A DNA stretch of 32,635 bases from Streptomyces sp. MH60 (GTDB lineage: Bacteria > Actinomycetota > Actinomycetes > Streptomycetales > Streptomycetaceae), in NCBI RefSeq assembly GCF_002939385.1, contig NZ_MULI01000076.1, forward strand, positions 1 to 32,635, in the 5' to 3' direction. The position numbers and the translations under genes were made by a program. This document shows, piece after piece, positions 32,058 through 32,635 of this stretch. Within the stretch, counting starts at the first letter, position 1. Every line of letters starts with the position of its first letter. The notes under the pieces are model-generated. The model ran no database searches and was not told the origin of the DNA. It saw only the letters and a program-made list of their open reading frames with translations.

Positions 32058-32635
32058 TCAGGGTGCCAGTGCTGTCAGTGTGCGTTCTCCGCCCGGGTCG
32101 CCGGACGTCGCCGGTACCAGGGCGATCTCGTCCAGACCGGCGTCCTCGTAGGCGTCCATCCGGGCCCGTACGGTGTCGAGGCCGCCGATCAGGCCCACGG
32201 TGGCCGCCGCCTCTTCAGGCAGCGCCCGCAGCAGGGTGTCGGCGTCGGCTCCCGATCGGGCCAGCGCGACCGCCTCGCCGAAGCCGGCCTCCTCGAACAT
32301 CTCGCGGTAGCCGGGCACCGTGAGATAGCCCACGACGCTGCGCATGACCTGGGTGAGGGAGGCGGGGTCGGGGTCGACGGCGGCGGGGACCCAGGCGGCC
32401 AGCGTCGGCGGGGTCCGTCCGGCCTCGCCGCAGGCCGCGAGCAGCTTGGCGCGCAGGGCGCGGACCTGCGCGGGCGAGACCACGTCGAGGAGCATGCGGT
32501 CGGCGTACCGGGCGGCGACCGAGATCGCCCGGTCGCCGAAGGCCGCCACGGTGAGCGGACCGCCCGGCGGCCGGTGGCGGCGCCGGAAGGCGCTGCCGGG
32601 CACGACGGGCTCGCCCGGCACGCCGTGGAGCAGCT
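32058..32635 (-). CDS. LLM-class flavin-dependent oxidoreductase, 3' part
   Basis: The C-terminal ~192 residues of a luciferase-like monooxygenase; the 5' end is outside the window and the frame is open through 32635 (LLHGVPGEPVVPGSAF upstream). Typical family phrases are PLTVAAFGDRAISVAARYADRM, VVSPAQVRALRAKLLAACGEAGR, GYLTVPGYREMFEEAGFGE and TVRARMDAYEDAGLDEIALVP. Actinobacterial members usually use reduced F420 or FMN. The TGA at 32058 closes it, and the end (GGERTLTALAP) is ordinary. The substrate is unknown. Confidence 0.85.
   Translation of the reverse strand, partial: LLHGVPGEPVVPGSAFRRRHRPPGGPLTVAAFGDRAISVAARYADRMLLDVVSPAQVRALRAKLLAACGEAGRTPPTLAAWVPAAVDPDPASLTQVMRSVVGYLTVPGYREMFEEAGFGEAVALARSGADADTLLRALPEEAAATVGLIGGLDTVRARMDAYEDAGLDEIALVPATSGDPGGERTLTALAP

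Overview
The window looks like a chromosomal segment of a Streptomyces species or a very close relative. Base composition is strongly GC-rich, start codons are often GTG, stop/start overlaps are tight, and nearly every protein is of a type I recognise from Streptomyces. From memory, the gene order also matches the conserved block around SCO1748 to SCO1778 of S. coelicolor. That comparison is recollection; I ran no search. Most of the window is core chromosome, with no prophage, CRISPR array, rRNA or tRNA that I can support.

Layout. 1-458 (-): 5' part of a DUF5685-type gene that runs into suspicious poly-G/poly-C sequence at the window edge. 748-1188 (+): SepF-like division protein. 1238-4219 (-): glutaryl-CoA-type dehydrogenase with a palindromic operator, preceded by a DHA2-type drug efflux pump. 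4478-6917 (+): PIG-V-like membrane mannosyltransferase and PAP2 lipid phosphatase. 6944-7159 (-): I78 inhibitor-like protein. 7493-9912: three proteins of unknown function. 9991-12898 (-): cmk, plsC and der. 12935-13136: hairpin plus a MITE-like repeat. 13187-14631 (-): aroH-tyrA for tyrosine/phenylalanine synthesis. 14779-15958 (+): Rieske lipoprotein and a Pol-beta-type nucleotidyltransferase. 15884-18376 (-): nrtR, an ADP-ribosylglycohydrolase and a second nucleotidyltransferase. 18446-23299 (-): parA, a ribbon-helix-helix protein, scpA, scpB and rluB (chromosome segregation and condensin). 23645-24760 (-): alanine dehydrogenase. 24903-26930 (-): STAND ATPase with TPR-like repeats. 27095-29466 (-): Nudix ADP-ribose pyrophosphatase and CTP synthase. 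30052-31854 (+): GH15 trehalase-like enzyme. 32058-32635 (-): LLM-class flavin oxidoreductase, cut by the window end.

The most interesting system is at 15206-18428. Two paralogous, equal-length RlaP-like nucleotidyltransferases lie tail to tail, and the second is cotranscribed with an ADP-ribosylglycohydrolase and an NrtR-type Nudix/wHTH regulator. The nrtR start carries a 53-bp nested palindrome with a clear ATAGTC-N5-GACTAT operator. I read this as an ADP-ribose/NAD-sensing module that may control RNA-end processing or reversal of nucleic-acid ADP-ribosylation. Other points of interest are four genes that look leaderless (TAnnnT ending 6-7 nt before the start codon, no SD), a small mobile repeat next to cmk, a ScpA with a 170-residue disordered extension, and an orphan ParA paired with a ribbon-helix-helix protein inside the scpAB operon.
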